Positions 16,744-26,077 of a DNA stretch of 64,000 nt are shown in pieces. Made by a program: the position numbers and the translations under genes. The notes beneath the pieces were generated by a model. It made no database searches. It was not told the origin of the DNA and saw nothing but the letters and a program-made list of their open reading frames with translations. The stretch's first letter is position 1; the number at the start of each line of letters is the position of its first letter. The stretch comes from an uncultured Chitinophaga sp. (GTDB taxonomy: Bacteria > Bacteroidota > Bacteroidia > Chitinophagales > Chitinophagaceae): positions 248,001-312,000 of the forward strand of contig NZ_CABHOU010000092.1 of NCBI RefSeq assembly GCF_902168175.1, in the 5' to 3' direction.

Positions 16744-18615
16744 GTGGCTGATATCATCAATTTATTACCCGATAACATAGCAAACCAGATAGCCGCCGGT
16801 GAAGTAATTCAACGCCCGGCTTCGGCAGTGAAAGAACTGCTGGAGAACGCCGTGGACGCCGGCGCTACAGAAATACAACTCATTCTCCGCGACGCCGGTA
16901 AAGAACTGGTGCAGGTGATAGATAACGGAGGAGGAATGAGCGAAACGGACGCGCGGATGTGCTTCGAGCGCCATGCCACCTCGAAAATTAATACGATCGA
17001 CGATCTGTTCCAGATCCGCACAATGGGCTTCCGTGGCGAGGCGCTGGCATCTATTGCCGCAGTATCGCAAGTGGAAATGAAAACCCGCAAGCCAGACTCG
17101 GAACTGGGCACTTATATAGAGATAGATAACAGTGTCGTGAAAAAGCAGGAGCCCTGCCAGGCACAGGCGGGTACGAGCATTTCAATGAAAAATCTGTTCT
17201 TTAATGTGCCGGCCCGCAGGAACTTCCTGAAAAGTAATGCGGCGGAAATGCGTCATATTGTAGACGAGTTCATCCGTGTGGCGATGTCGTTCCCCGAATT
17301 GCAATTTTCCCTTAATAATAACGGACAGGAACTGTTCCACCTCGAAAAAGGATCGCTGAAGCAACGTATTGTGGCTATTCTCGGCCAGCACTACAATGCT
17401 AAACTTGTAGCGGTGAAAGAGGCTACGGACTATATGGACCTGAACGGGTTTGTGGGCAAACCGGAAACGGCGAAGAAAACCCGCGGCGACCAGTTCTTTT
17501 TCGTGAACAACCGTTTTATCAAAAGTCCTTACCTGCACCACGCGGTAATGAACGCTTTCGCGGAAATGATCCCGACCGACAGCTACCCGCTGTACGTGTT
17601 GTTTATCGACCTCGATCCTGCACATGTGGACATTAACGTGCATCCTACCAAACAGGAAATAAAATTTGATGATGAAAAGGTGATGTATGCGTTCGTGCAG
17701 TCGGCCATCCGCCACGCACTCGCACAGTTTAGCGTAACACCCGCACTCGACTTCGATCTGGACCCTGGCATTCAGAGCCTGGATGCGGTGTCTAAACCGT
17801 TTACCCGTGAAGAACAGGCGCAATCGGCCAATAGTTCTATCTACAAAAGTTTTACACAAGCCAACCAGGCGCACGTAATCGATAAAAGCAGCAATAGTAA
17901 TCTCCGCCACTGGAAAGACCTCTACGAAGGGCCACGCCCGGCATTGGGAGGCTATACCAGCCCGTCGGATATTGAACCGCAGCCACAAATGCCTGCTGCT
18001 ACCGCCTCTGTGATAGACGAGCGCTGGCAGGAAGTAGGCACCGGCCAAAAGGTGCCAATGCAGGTACATCAGCAATACATTTTGTCGCATATTAAGTCTG
18101 GTTTCATCCTGATAGATCAGCAGGCTGCCCACGAAAGGATTTTGTACGAGCGTTATAACCGTGCATTGTCTGAAACGCCGGTGCCTACACAGCAAAGCCT
18201 TTTCCCCCAAACGTTACATCTGTTGCCTGCCGATGCGGTACTCGTGTCGGAAATGCTGGCGGATTTAAATGCTTTGGGTTACGATCTGGAGCCTTTCGGA
18301 AACAACACTTTCATCGTTCGGGGTACACCTGCCGATATTCAAACGGGTAACGAACAGGCCACCATCGAAGGGTTGCTGGAACAATTCAAGAACTTTAGCC
18401 ACGAACTGAAGCACAACCGCCGCGAGCAGTTGGTACGTTCTATGGCGCGCAATAACGCTATTCCCAGGGGAAAACCGCTTACGCCACGCGAAATGCAGAA
18501 TGTGATCGATGAATTATTTGCCTGCAGTATGCCAAGCGTATCGCCCGGTGGCAGGTTTACCTATATCTCGTTTAAGCTGCAGGACCTGGACAGGATGTTC
18601 GAAAGGGGAGCATAA
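16744..18615 (+). CDS. mutL: DNA mismatch repair protein MutL
   Basis: A 623-aa GHKL ATPase of mismatch repair. The N-terminal motifs are complete: ELLENAVDAGA, DNGGGM, FRGEALASI and GTSISMKNLFFNVPAR. A Gln/Pro-rich linker (about 345-440) leads to the C-terminal dimerisation domain. That domain has DQQAAHERILYE, fitting the endonuclease pattern DQHAx2Ex4E except Gln for His, and it ends with SPGGRFT where nicking MutLs have CPHGRP. The start is taken as GTG 16744 (MADIINLLPDNIANQIAAGE); the TTG at 16717 lies upstream of the promoter box. Its stop directly abuts that of the convergent gluconokinase. Confidence 0.95.
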   Translation: MADIINLLPDNIANQIAAGEVIQRPASAVKELLENAVDAGATEIQLILRDAGKELVQVIDNGGGMSETDARMCFERHATSKINTIDDLFQIRTMGFRGEALASIAAVSQVEMKTRKPDSELGTYIEIDNSVVKKQEPCQAQAGTSISMKNLFFNVPARRNFLKSNAAEMRHIVDEFIRVAMSFPELQFSLNNNGQELFHLEKGSLKQRIVAILGQHYNAKLVAVKEATDYMDLNGFVGKPETAKKTRGDQFFFVNNRFIKSPYLHHAVMNAFAEMIPTDSYPLYVLFIDLDPAHVDINVHPTKQEIKFDDEKVMYAFVQSAIRHALAQFSVTPALDFDLDPGIQSLDAVSKPFTREEQAQSANSSIYKSFTQANQAHVIDKSSNSNLRHWKDLYEGPRPALGGYTSPSDIEPQPQMPAATASVIDERWQEVGTGQKVPMQVHQQYILSHIKSGFILIDQQAAHERILYERYNRALSETPVPTQQSLFPQTLHLLPADAVLVSEMLADLNALGYDLEPFGNNTFIVRGTPADIQTGNEQATIEGLLEQFKNFSHELKHNRREQLVRSMARNNAIPRGKPLTPREMQNVIDELFACSMPSVSPGGRFTYISFKLQDLDRMFERGA

Positions 18616-20097
18616 TTATCCCCTTAACACCGCTTCTATTTGTTTCATTTGATGATACAGCATTCCAAATGCCTTGTAATTGCGCATGTACGTTTCGTAA
18701 TGCGCCTTACCAGGCTCAAACACTTTGGTGCCGGGCGGTGGGTTGTAAGCCCACATGTCTATCTCTTTTAACGCGTGCCAGCCCAGTAAAGCGGCTCCCA
18801 GTGCGGAAGCGTCGTTTTCTTTTTCAAGCAGCATCGGCAACTGGAAGATGTCGGCCAGCAGCTGTATCCACTGCTCAGAGGCGGTAAACCCGCCACTTAC
18901 AGACACCTGTTTAACAGGGCCAGCGGTAGTGAGCAGCGCTTCTACAATGCTATAAAGGCTAAATGAAATTCCCTCAATTAACGCACGTTTAAAATGCGCT
19001 GCAGTATGGTGTTGGTGGACGTTGGCAAAACTCCCGCTGGCGCGACTGTCCCACACGGGGGCGCGCTCGCCCTGCAGGTACGGCAGGCATAGTAATCCTT
19101 CGCAGCCCGGTGGTACAGTAAACGCATCTTCTGTGAAAGCAGCTGCTGAAAAGGCCCCGGGAGTAAGTATCCCGGCCAGCCATTGAACCGCCACTCCGCC
19201 ATTATTGATTGCCCCGCCGCTCACGTAGCGGTCTTCCAGCACATACGTAAACAGGCGCCCTGTTTCATCGGCCTGCGGATGCGTGGTAACGGTGCGTATG
19301 GCACCGCTGGTGCCTATGGTGATGGCGGCTTCGCCGGGATTGATAGCGCCACTGCCCAGTTGTGCCAGGCATCCATCGCTGGCACCGGCAACAAAAACGG
19401 TGCTGGTGGCTAGTCCATTAGCGGCAAGTAATGCGGTATGTACAGGAGGTAAAATTTGGGCGGATGGAACGGCAACGGGCAAACGATCTTCTGTAATATC
19501 GGCCAGCGCAAGCGCTTCGGCGCTCCACACCTTTTGCCTGATATCGAATAACCCGGTGGCCGACGCAATCGCGTAATCGGTGATGTACGCTTCACAAAGC
19601 TGGTAAATAACATATTCCTTGATACCAATAAACTTGTGTGCGGCGTTAAATATAGCAGGTTCCTGGTTTTTTAGCCACATCAGCTTGCAGAGCGGCGACA
19701 TCGGATGTACCGGTGTGCCGGTTTGCCTGAAAATAGCCTGCCCCTGTGGCGTGTTACGCAATGCAACAGCATAACTTTCGCTCCTGTTGTCGGACCATAT
19801 GATGAGCGGGGTTAATGGTTTACCTGCAGCATCTACAGCCATGAAGCTGTGCATAGCACTGCTGAAACTCACTGCTGCCGGGGCATAACCCAATTGCGCC
19901 GTTACGCTGCGGATGGTTTTCAGAATGGCTTCGTAAAGTTGATGTGCATCCTGCTCGCTGCGGCCAGGCTGGGGCTGGTGGGTGGGATAAGCCTCCCTGC
20001 TGTCAGCGATCACTTTGCCGCTGCGCAATACTGCAATGGTTTTGGTGCTGCTGGTGCCAATGTCTACACCCAGGATGTATGGAAGCTGCTCGGTCAT
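18616..20097 (-). CDS. FGGY-family carbohydrate kinase, probable gluconokinase
   Basis: A 493-aa two-domain ASKHA kinase. The N-terminal phosphate-binding motif GVDIGTSSTKTIAV, SFSSAMHSFM and LIIWSDNRS fit the gluconokinase branch of FGGY, which phosphorylates D-gluconate to 6-phosphogluconate. The C-terminal SGGFTASEQWIQLLADIFQLP motif is intact. It is divergent from a GMC oxidoreductase/gluconate-dehydrogenase-subunit-3 pair, which supports a sugar-acid role. Xylulokinase or another FGGY substrate is not excluded. Convergent with mutL with zero intergenic bases. Confidence 0.83.
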   Translation of the reverse strand: MTEQLPYILGVDIGTSSTKTIAVLRSGKVIADSREAYPTHQPQPGRSEQDAHQLYEAILKTIRSVTAQLGYAPAAVSFSSAMHSFMAVDAAGKPLTPLIIWSDNRSESYAVALRNTPQGQAIFRQTGTPVHPMSPLCKLMWLKNQEPAIFNAAHKFIGIKEYVIYQLCEAYITDYAIASATGLFDIRQKVWSAEALALADITEDRLPVAVPSAQILPPVHTALLAANGLATSTVFVAGASDGCLAQLGSGAINPGEAAITIGTSGAIRTVTTHPQADETGRLFTYVLEDRYVSGGAINNGGVAVQWLAGILTPGAFSAAAFTEDAFTVPPGCEGLLCLPYLQGERAPVWDSRASGSFANVHQHHTAAHFKRALIEGISFSLYSIVEALLTTAGPVKQVSVSGGFTASEQWIQLLADIFQLPMLLEKENDASALGAALLGWHALKEIDMWAYNPPPGTKVFEPGKAHYETYMRNYKAFGMLYHQMKQIEAVLRG

Positions 20098-20173
20098 AAA
20101 AATAATATTACAGTAAGTTAAAAAACACCTACCATTTACGGCGTTTAATTTTTAGATTTAGTACTACTAAGGT

Positions 20174-20181
20174 CAAATTTA
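20174..20181 (-). promoter_or_regulatory. Possible gluconokinase promoter -7 element
   Basis: Reverse-strand TAAATTTG fits TAnnTTTG, 76 bp from the kinase start and just before the divergent GMC gene. Confidence 0.3.
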
Positions 20182-20192
20182 AATCCACGATT

Positions 20193-21917
20193 ATGTCTTT
20201 TGAGATAAGGAAGAAAGGTCCCGTGTACGACGTGTGTATTGTTGGTTCGGGAGCAGGAGGTGGTATGGCAGCGAAAGTGCTGGCCGAAGCCGGTTTAAAA
20301 GTGGCCTTGCTGGAAGCCGGCCCCAAGTACGATCCTGCCGACCCGGAACAATCGACCCAGCTTAAATGGGCGTACGACTCGCCCCGCCGCGGCGCTAACA
20401 CCACCCGCCCTTTCGGGGATATGGACGCAGCCTATGGCGGATGGGAAATTAACGGGGAACCGTACACGCAAAAAGGCAAAACGCAGTTCGACTGGTTCCG
20501 CTCGCGGATGGTGGGTGGCCGCACCAACCACTGGGGCCGTATTTCTCTGCGGTTTGGCCCGCGCGACTTCAAACATAAAAGTGTAGATGGGCTGGGCGAC
20601 GACTGGCCTATCAGTTACGACGATGTAAAGCCTTTTTATGATCGCGTAGATAAAATGATCGGTGTATTTGGCACCAAAGAAAATATGCTCAACGAGCCGG
20701 ATGGCTTCTTTCTTCCCCCGCCTAAACCACGCCTGCACGAGTTGTTACTGAGAGATGCGGGCCGTAAAATTGGACTACCGGTAATTACGTCGCGTATGTC
20801 CATGCTTACACGGCCTGTGAACAAAGAGCGTGGTGCCTGTTTCTATTGTGGCCAGTGCAACCGGGGCTGCTCCGTATACGGTGATTTCTCATCCTCTTCA
20901 GTATTGGTACGCCCGGCTTTAAAAACGGGTAATGTAGATATGTACGTGAACGCCATGGCCCGCGAAGTAATAACCGATAAAACCGGTAAGGCCACTGCTA
21001 TTTCGTATGTTGATAAAACGGACCTGCAGGAGTACCAGGTAAACGCAAAGGTGTTCGTACTGGCAGCCAGTGCCTGCGAATCGGCCAGGTTACTGCTTAA
21101 CTCAAAAAATGGCGGCCACGATAACGGGCTTGCCAACTCCAGCGGGCTCGTTGGCAAGTACCTGCACGATTCCACGGGCTCTTCGCGCCGTGCGTTTCTG
21201 CCGCAGCTAATGGACAGGAAACGTTATAACGAAGATGGAGTAGGCGGTATGCACATGTACGTGCCGTGGTGGTTAGATAACAGGAAGCTTGATTTCGGCC
21301 GCGGTTACCATATTGAGTTTGGTGGAAGTATGGGCATGCCCATGTATGGTTTCGGCTTTGGTATAGAGGGTTTGCAGGGTAATGTGGAAGGTATGGCCGC
21401 AGGTGGTTACGGCGCTTCGCTGAAGAACGATTACCGCCGCTTTTACGGCGCCACCATTGGTATGGCCGGAAGGGGTGAGGCTATTGCGCGGGAAGATAAT
21501 TACTGCGAGATAGATCCGAACACGGTAGATAAATTCGGCATCCCGGTGTTACGCTTCAACTATACCTGGAGCGAGCATGAGATTAAACAGGCGAAACATA
21601 TGCAGGATACTTTCGAGCAGTTGATCCATCAGTTGGGCGGGGTGGCTTTGGGTGATAAACCCGGCGTGGAAAAGAATTACGGGCTGGAGAACCCGGGCCG
21701 CATCATTCATGAAGTAGGCACCACGCGTATGGGCGACGATGCCAAACGTTCGGTGGTTAACAGGTTTAACCAGGCGCATGATGTGAAGAACCTGTTTGTG
21801 GTAGATGGTGGCCCGTTTGTTTCACAGGCAGATAAAAATCCTACCTGGACCATACTGGCGCTGTCGTTGCGGGCGTCCGAGTACATACTCGATGAACTGA
21901 AGAAACAAAATATCTAA
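20193..21917 (+). CDS. GMC family oxidoreductase
   Basis: A 574-aa FAD-dependent dehydrogenase. The N-terminal Rossmann motif is IVGSGAGGGMAAKVLAEAG; MVGGRTNHWGR follows near 105; the C-terminal HEVGTTRMG (active-site His) and NPTWTILALSLR (second-residue Asn) complete the GMC pattern. A Cys cluster CFYCGQCNRGC near residue 215 resembles those in gluconate/fructose dehydrogenase-type flavoproteins. With the next gene it forms the large and small subunits of a membrane-bound sugar or glycoside dehydrogenase. The usual third subunit, a cytochrome c, is not in this window. There is no signal peptide on this subunit, so export with the Tat-carrying partner is inferred. Confidence 0.88.
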   Translation: MSFEIRKKGPVYDVCIVGSGAGGGMAAKVLAEAGLKVALLEAGPKYDPADPEQSTQLKWAYDSPRRGANTTRPFGDMDAAYGGWEINGEPYTQKGKTQFDWFRSRMVGGRTNHWGRISLRFGPRDFKHKSVDGLGDDWPISYDDVKPFYDRVDKMIGVFGTKENMLNEPDGFFLPPPKPRLHELLLRDAGRKIGLPVITSRMSMLTRPVNKERGACFYCGQCNRGCSVYGDFSSSSVLVRPALKTGNVDMYVNAMAREVITDKTGKATAISYVDKTDLQEYQVNAKVFVLAASACESARLLLNSKNGGHDNGLANSSGLVGKYLHDSTGSSRRAFLPQLMDRKRYNEDGVGGMHMYVPWWLDNRKLDFGRGYHIEFGGSMGMPMYGFGFGIEGLQGNVEGMAAGGYGASLKNDYRRFYGATIGMAGRGEAIAREDNYCEIDPNTVDKFGIPVLRFNYTWSEHEIKQAKHMQDTFEQLIHQLGGVALGDKPGVEKNYGLENPGRIIHEVGTTRMGDDAKRSVVNRFNQAHDVKNLFVVDGGPFVSQADKNPTWTILALSLRASEYILDELKKQNI

Positions 21918-21945
21918 CACTATTCATCAACATAAAAACAACAAC

Positions 21946-22632
21946 ATGGATAGGAGAGAATCGCTGAAAGCCCTGGTTATTGGCTCGTTGTCGGCAGGGG
22001 CCATGGTTACGGCCTGCAACGAAGAGGGCAAAGAAGTAAAGAAGGATGAAAAGAAAGTGGCAGGCGGTTACGGCCGTACCCCGGAGGAGGTCGAGCGCGA
22101 TGCGAAACTGAATGCAGAGAAATTTTTCACGGCGGCGGAGTTCACGACTATCGGTATCCTGGTGGACATCATCATTCCGAAAGACGAGCATTCAGGAAGT
22201 GCTACCGAAGCAGGGGTGCCCGATTTTATAGAGTTTATGGTGAAAGACCAGCCTCAATACCAAACACCGTTGCGCGGCGGTCTTCGCTGGCTGGATGTAT
22301 TTAGCCTGAACTCGCACGGAAAGATATTTTCCGAAAGCAGCAATGAGCAAAGATTGGCGATAGTCGATCAGATAGCTTATCCTGCAAAAGCGAAACCAGC
22401 ACACAGCCAGGGCGTCAACTTTTTTACGACGATGCGGAACCTTACTGCCACGGGTTTCTTCACCAGCAAGGAGGGTGTTAAAGACCTGGGTTATGTGGGT
22501 AATACGCCAAATGCCTGGGACGGCGTACCGGATGATGTGCTGAAACAATATGGCGTGGCGTACGATGAGCACTTGCTGCCATTATATATCAAGCCGGAAG
22601 ACAGAGGTACGATAATGACCTGGGAGGGATAG
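21946..22632 (+). CDS. Gluconate 2-dehydrogenase subunit 3 family protein
   Basis: A 228-aa small subunit with an N-terminal MDRRESLKALVIG twin-arginine-like signal followed by a Cys at residue 24, suggesting Tat export with possible lipidation. The rest matches the gluconate 2-dehydrogenase subunit 3 family (LVDIIIPKDEHSGSATEAGV, GLRWLD). In characterised systems this subunit chaperones or secretes the GMC flavoprotein and completes the dehydrogenase. It starts 28 bp after the GMC gene, clearly the same operon. Confidence 0.9.
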   Translation: MDRRESLKALVIGSLSAGAMVTACNEEGKEVKKDEKKVAGGYGRTPEEVERDAKLNAEKFFTAAEFTTIGILVDIIIPKDEHSGSATEAGVPDFIEFMVKDQPQYQTPLRGGLRWLDVFSLNSHGKIFSESSNEQRLAIVDQIAYPAKAKPAHSQGVNFFTTMRNLTATGFFTSKEGVKDLGYVGNTPNAWDGVPDDVLKQYGVAYDEHLLPLYIKPEDRGTIMTWEG

Positions 22633-22667
22633 GTGTATAGTACGCCCCGTAAACCAAATCATCTCAA

Positions 22668-22714
22668 AATAAAAAAGGCTGCCTGGGTTTTGTACCGGCA
22701 GCCTTTCTCTTATC
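22668..22714. terminator. Bidirectional terminator, subunit 3 / POT transporter
   Basis: AAAGGCTGCC pairs with GGCAGCCTTT around a 13-nt loop, with A-runs and T-runs on the two sides. It serves both convergent genes. Confidence 0.88.
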
Positions 22715-22723
22715 AGGATACAT

Positions 22724-24364
22724 CTATTTTACATTCTCCTTGAAAATCACATTTAACCAACGCAGCATCATGAATATGATAGCGGCAGCAATGCCCAGTA
22801 AAAGGAAGTTCACAAGGAAGTAGTTCGCTTTGTTATCGTACTCGTCCCACAGCGTAGCCAGGATGCCGGATAACTTATTGCCAATGGATGTGGCCAGGAA
22901 CCAGCCTCCCATCATCAGCGAGGTTAAACGGGCCGGACTCAGTTTAGATACCAGCGAAAGTCCCATCGGGCTTAGGAATAATTCACCTACGGTGATCACA
23001 CCGTAACAGCCGATCAGCCACCATGGCGAAGCTTTTATTTCACCGTTACTGCACACATACACCGCGGCTACCATCATAAACGTGGAGAAGGCGGAAATCA
23101 GCAGGCCCCAGGCAATCTTTTTCGGGGTGGACGGCTCTTTGTCTTTTTTGCGTAACCATACGAAGAACATGATCACCAGCGGTGTTAACACCACAACAAA
23201 GAATGGGTTAATAGACTGGAACAGTTCTGTGTTGATCAGGTTAACGGTAGTGCCTTCTGCCGGCATATCGGCAGGGGCTACGTTCGAAAAGTAAGGATTT
23301 TTTCCCCACAGTTTAACGGGTTGCCCGTTCGCATCTCTTATCACCCTAAACTCTTTATCATAGGCGGTTACGGAGTCCTGTTCGTTCGCGATCTTTTCCA
23401 CGAGGTAGAGTTTTTCCATTGGCTTCTCTATCGCTTTAGGTGCTTCGCGATCGGTATAGTATTGCGCCCATGTGGTGAGCGCGGTCCCATTTTGTTTAAA
23501 CACGGCCCAGAACATAATAGACACAGCGAAGATGGCCAGCAGTGCGGCTACCGGACGTTTATCCTGTTTAGACGCTTTGCGCAGCAGGTTTGCGAAGAAG
23601 TAAATGATGGGCAGGCAGGCGAAGATGAACGCATCGGTACTATCGGAACCAAATATATTTCCGGGAATGAACCAGCCGGCAACACCTACTGCAATGGCCG
23701 GTAAAAATACCTGCGCCAGTATGCTGCTCATAGGCATGTCTTCGGGCTGTGCGGGCTTTAATACATCGGCGTGGCGGTAGTGCTTCATCCCGATAATAAA
23801 GATGATAACACCGAGGAACATACCAACACCAGCCGCCGCAAAAGCGGCACCCCAACCAATGGTATTACGCAGGAACGCGGCGAAGAAATTACAGATAAAG
23901 GCACCTATGTTGATGCCCATGTAGAAGATGTTATAACCAAGGTCCTTATTGGCTTTATAGGCCTCGTCGTTATACACATTACCCAACAGCGTACTGATGT
24001 TTGGTTTGAAGAAACCATTACCAATACAAATGAGGGCTAAGGACAGGTAAAATATGGTTAAATTGTGTACCGCAAGACCGAGGTAACCCAGCCCCATCAA
24101 TATACCGCCAAGGATAATCGATTTGCGGTAACCCATGATCCTGTCGGCCAGCAGGCCGCCGATAAATGGGGTGAGGTATACGAAGGCGATATAGGTGCCG
24201 AAGATGTCTGCGGCTGTTTTGCGGTCCATGCCCCAGCCGCCTTTAGCAGTGTCTGTAAGGTATAGCTGGAAGATTCCCAGAATGAGATAAAAACCGAAGC
24301 GTTCCCACATTTCTGCCAGGAATAGAAATGGCAGAGCGGCGGGATGTTTTTTAGTGGCCGGCAT
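22724..24364 (-). CDS. POT (PTR2) family peptide/proton symporter
   Basis: A 546-aa inner-membrane transporter with about 14 helices. The N-terminal EMWERFGFYLI is the POT ExxERFxYY-type proton-coupling motif, and FIGGLLADRIMGYRKSI is the MFS loop 2-3 motif. A large loop near residues 290-370 carries charged segments. The family takes up di- and tripeptides with protons. That fits an organism with an exported S46 dipeptidyl peptidase, encoded 3 kb away. A TATTTTTG -7 box precedes it. Confidence 0.92.
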   Translation of the reverse strand: MPATKKHPAALPFLFLAEMWERFGFYLILGIFQLYLTDTAKGGWGMDRKTAADIFGTYIAFVYLTPFIGGLLADRIMGYRKSIILGGILMGLGYLGLAVHNLTIFYLSLALICIGNGFFKPNISTLLGNVYNDEAYKANKDLGYNIFYMGINIGAFICNFFAAFLRNTIGWGAAFAAAGVGMFLGVIIFIIGMKHYRHADVLKPAQPEDMPMSSILAQVFLPAIAVGVAGWFIPGNIFGSDSTDAFIFACLPIIYFFANLLRKASKQDKRPVAALLAIFAVSIMFWAVFKQNGTALTTWAQYYTDREAPKAIEKPMEKLYLVEKIANEQDSVTAYDKEFRVIRDANGQPVKLWGKNPYFSNVAPADMPAEGTTVNLINTELFQSINPFFVVVLTPLVIMFFVWLRKKDKEPSTPKKIAWGLLISAFSTFMMVAAVYVCSNGEIKASPWWLIGCYGVITVGELFLSPMGLSLVSKLSPARLTSLMMGGWFLATSIGNKLSGILATLWDEYDNKANYFLVNFLLLGIAAAIIFMMLRWLNVIFKENVK

Positions 24365-24393
24365 GCGTAATCAGTTGTTTTTGATGATGGTTT

Positions 24394-24401
24394 CAAAAAT
24401 A
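24394..24401 (-). promoter_or_regulatory. Putative POT transporter promoter -7 element
   Basis: Reverse-strand TATTTTTG, 29 bp from the ATG. No -33 TTG at 19 bp. Confidence 0.4.
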
Positions 24402-24475
24402 CCCTCTTTTCCATTCATACAGGAAATTATTATTTAAATTCATTTTCTTTTATATTGATTCAAAATTATCCACTC

Positions 24476-25912
24476 ATGCTCTCAGAGAAAACTACAAAAG
24501 AAAACCAGGTTTCACGCAGATCGTTTCTGAGAAACGGTGCAGCTGCGGCCGCTGGTTTCATGATCGTTCCACGTCACGTTTTAGGAGGTAAAGGGTTTAC
24601 TGCACCCAGCGACAGGCTTAGGGTGGCGGGTATAGGTGTTGGCGGTAAAGGTCAGAGCGACCTTGCCGAAATAGCCAAAGGGCCTGCTGATGTTGTTTTA
24701 CTGTGCGATGTAGATGACAGGCGCGCAGCCGCTTCAGTAAAGGCATTCCCGAAAGCGAAGTATTATAAAGACTTCCGCGAAATGTTGGACAAAGAACATA
24801 AAAACATAGATGCGGTAACAGTATCTACACCAGACCATAACCACGCCATACAGGCGCTGGCCGCTATGCAGCTCGGCAAACACGTGTATGTTCAGAAACC
24901 ACTTACACACGACATTTACGAGGCGCGCGTACTTACGGAAGCCGCTAAAAAATATAAAGTAGTTACCCAAATGGGGAACCAGGGCGCCTCCGGCGATGGC
25001 GTACGCCAGCTTATGGAATGGTACCAGGCAGGTTTAATCGGCGATGTAACCGAGGTAAGTTGCTGGACTAACCGCCCCGTATGGCCGCAGGGTATTCCAT
25101 GGTCGGCTAATAAAGGCGTATTACCAAAGGAACTCGATTGGGACCTTTGGCTGGGTACTGCACCTTATAAAGATTACGTGGATAAATTGGTTCCGTTTAA
25201 CTGGCGCGGCTGGTGGGATTACGGTACGGGCGCATTGGGCGATATGGGTTGCCATATTATCGAACCGCCTTTCCGAATCCTTGACCTGGGTTATCCTTCT
25301 GAAGTGGAATGCAGCGTTGGTAGTGTTTATGTAGATGAGTTCAAACGCGGATACTTCCCGGATAGCTGTCCCCCATCTTCCAGCGTAAGGCTGAAGTTCC
25401 CGGGTAAAAACGGCAAGAAGGATATTTATATGAACTGGATAGATGGTGGCCTGAAACCTGCGCGTCCGGAAGAACTGGGCCCCAGCGAGCCAATGGGCGA
25501 CCGTGACGGTACCAGCGGCGTAATTTTCTACGGTACTAAGGGTAAGATGATGTGTGGTACCTATGGTATGTATCCTACGTTGCTACCAACTTCCCGCACT
25601 AAGGAAGTAAATGTGAAGCAAACCATTGCACGTGTTCCGGAAGGTCACTATGTACAGTGGGTTAACGCCTGCATAGCTGGTTACGGCAAAAAACAGCTGA
25701 GCTCACCTTTCGAGATCGCTGGTCCGCTTACAGAAACAGTATTGATGGGCAACCTGGCTATCCGCAGCTACGATTACAAAGACGGTAACAACTTCCCTGG
25801 CCGTGGTATTAAACTGCTTTGGGATGGTGCTAATATGAAGATCACCAACTTCGAACCTGCTAACCAATTCGTGAAACGCGAATACCGCAGTGGCTGGAAG
25901 CTGGGCAAATAG
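24476..25912 (+). CDS. Gfo/Idh/MocA family oxidoreductase, Tat-exported
   Basis: A 478-aa NAD(P)-dependent enzyme family member with an N-terminal Tat signal (SRRSFLRNGAAAAAGFM). The Rossmann segment follows (VAGIGVGGKGQSDL, residues ~50-63), then VSTPDHNHA and the EKP-type lysine motif as YVQKPLTHD. The C-terminal alpha-beta domain contains DMGCHIIEPPFR. In Bacteroidota the Tat-exported branch includes enzymes acting on glycosides or 3-keto-sugars. ATG 24476 is preferred to TTG 24455 because it places the twin arginine about 20 residues in. Confidence 0.9.
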   Translation: MLSEKTTKENQVSRRSFLRNGAAAAAGFMIVPRHVLGGKGFTAPSDRLRVAGIGVGGKGQSDLAEIAKGPADVVLLCDVDDRRAAASVKAFPKAKYYKDFREMLDKEHKNIDAVTVSTPDHNHAIQALAAMQLGKHVYVQKPLTHDIYEARVLTEAAKKYKVVTQMGNQGASGDGVRQLMEWYQAGLIGDVTEVSCWTNRPVWPQGIPWSANKGVLPKELDWDLWLGTAPYKDYVDKLVPFNWRGWWDYGTGALGDMGCHIIEPPFRILDLGYPSEVECSVGSVYVDEFKRGYFPDSCPPSSSVRLKFPGKNGKKDIYMNWIDGGLKPARPEELGPSEPMGDRDGTSGVIFYGTKGKMMCGTYGMYPTLLPTSRTKEVNVKQTIARVPEGHYVQWVNACIAGYGKKQLSSPFEIAGPLTETVLMGNLAIRSYDYKDGNNFPGRGIKLLWDGANMKITNFEPANQFVKREYRSGWKLGK

Positions 25913-25932
25913 AAGATTACATTAACTATAGT

Positions 25933-25980
25933 TTAACGGGTAAAAGGCATCTATTTAGGCCTTTTACCCGTTTTCTTTTA
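25933..25980 (+). terminator. Hairpin terminator after Gfo/Idh gene
   Basis: AACGGGTAAAAGGC pairs with GGCCTTTTACCCGTT, followed by TTCTTTT. Confidence 0.88.
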
Positions 25981-26077
25981 TGTAGGGGCGACCAAAGTTA
26001 TAAAAATGTTATACTTTGCCTCATGAAACTCAACTGAGTGAGCAAGCGAAGCACCGAATGCAGCAAACGAAACCATA

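Noticed and set aside
17182..18210. 342-codon reverse frame inside mutL
   Set aside because: Antisense to a complete MutL; composition (His/Arg/Phe-rich) is typical of a shadow frame.
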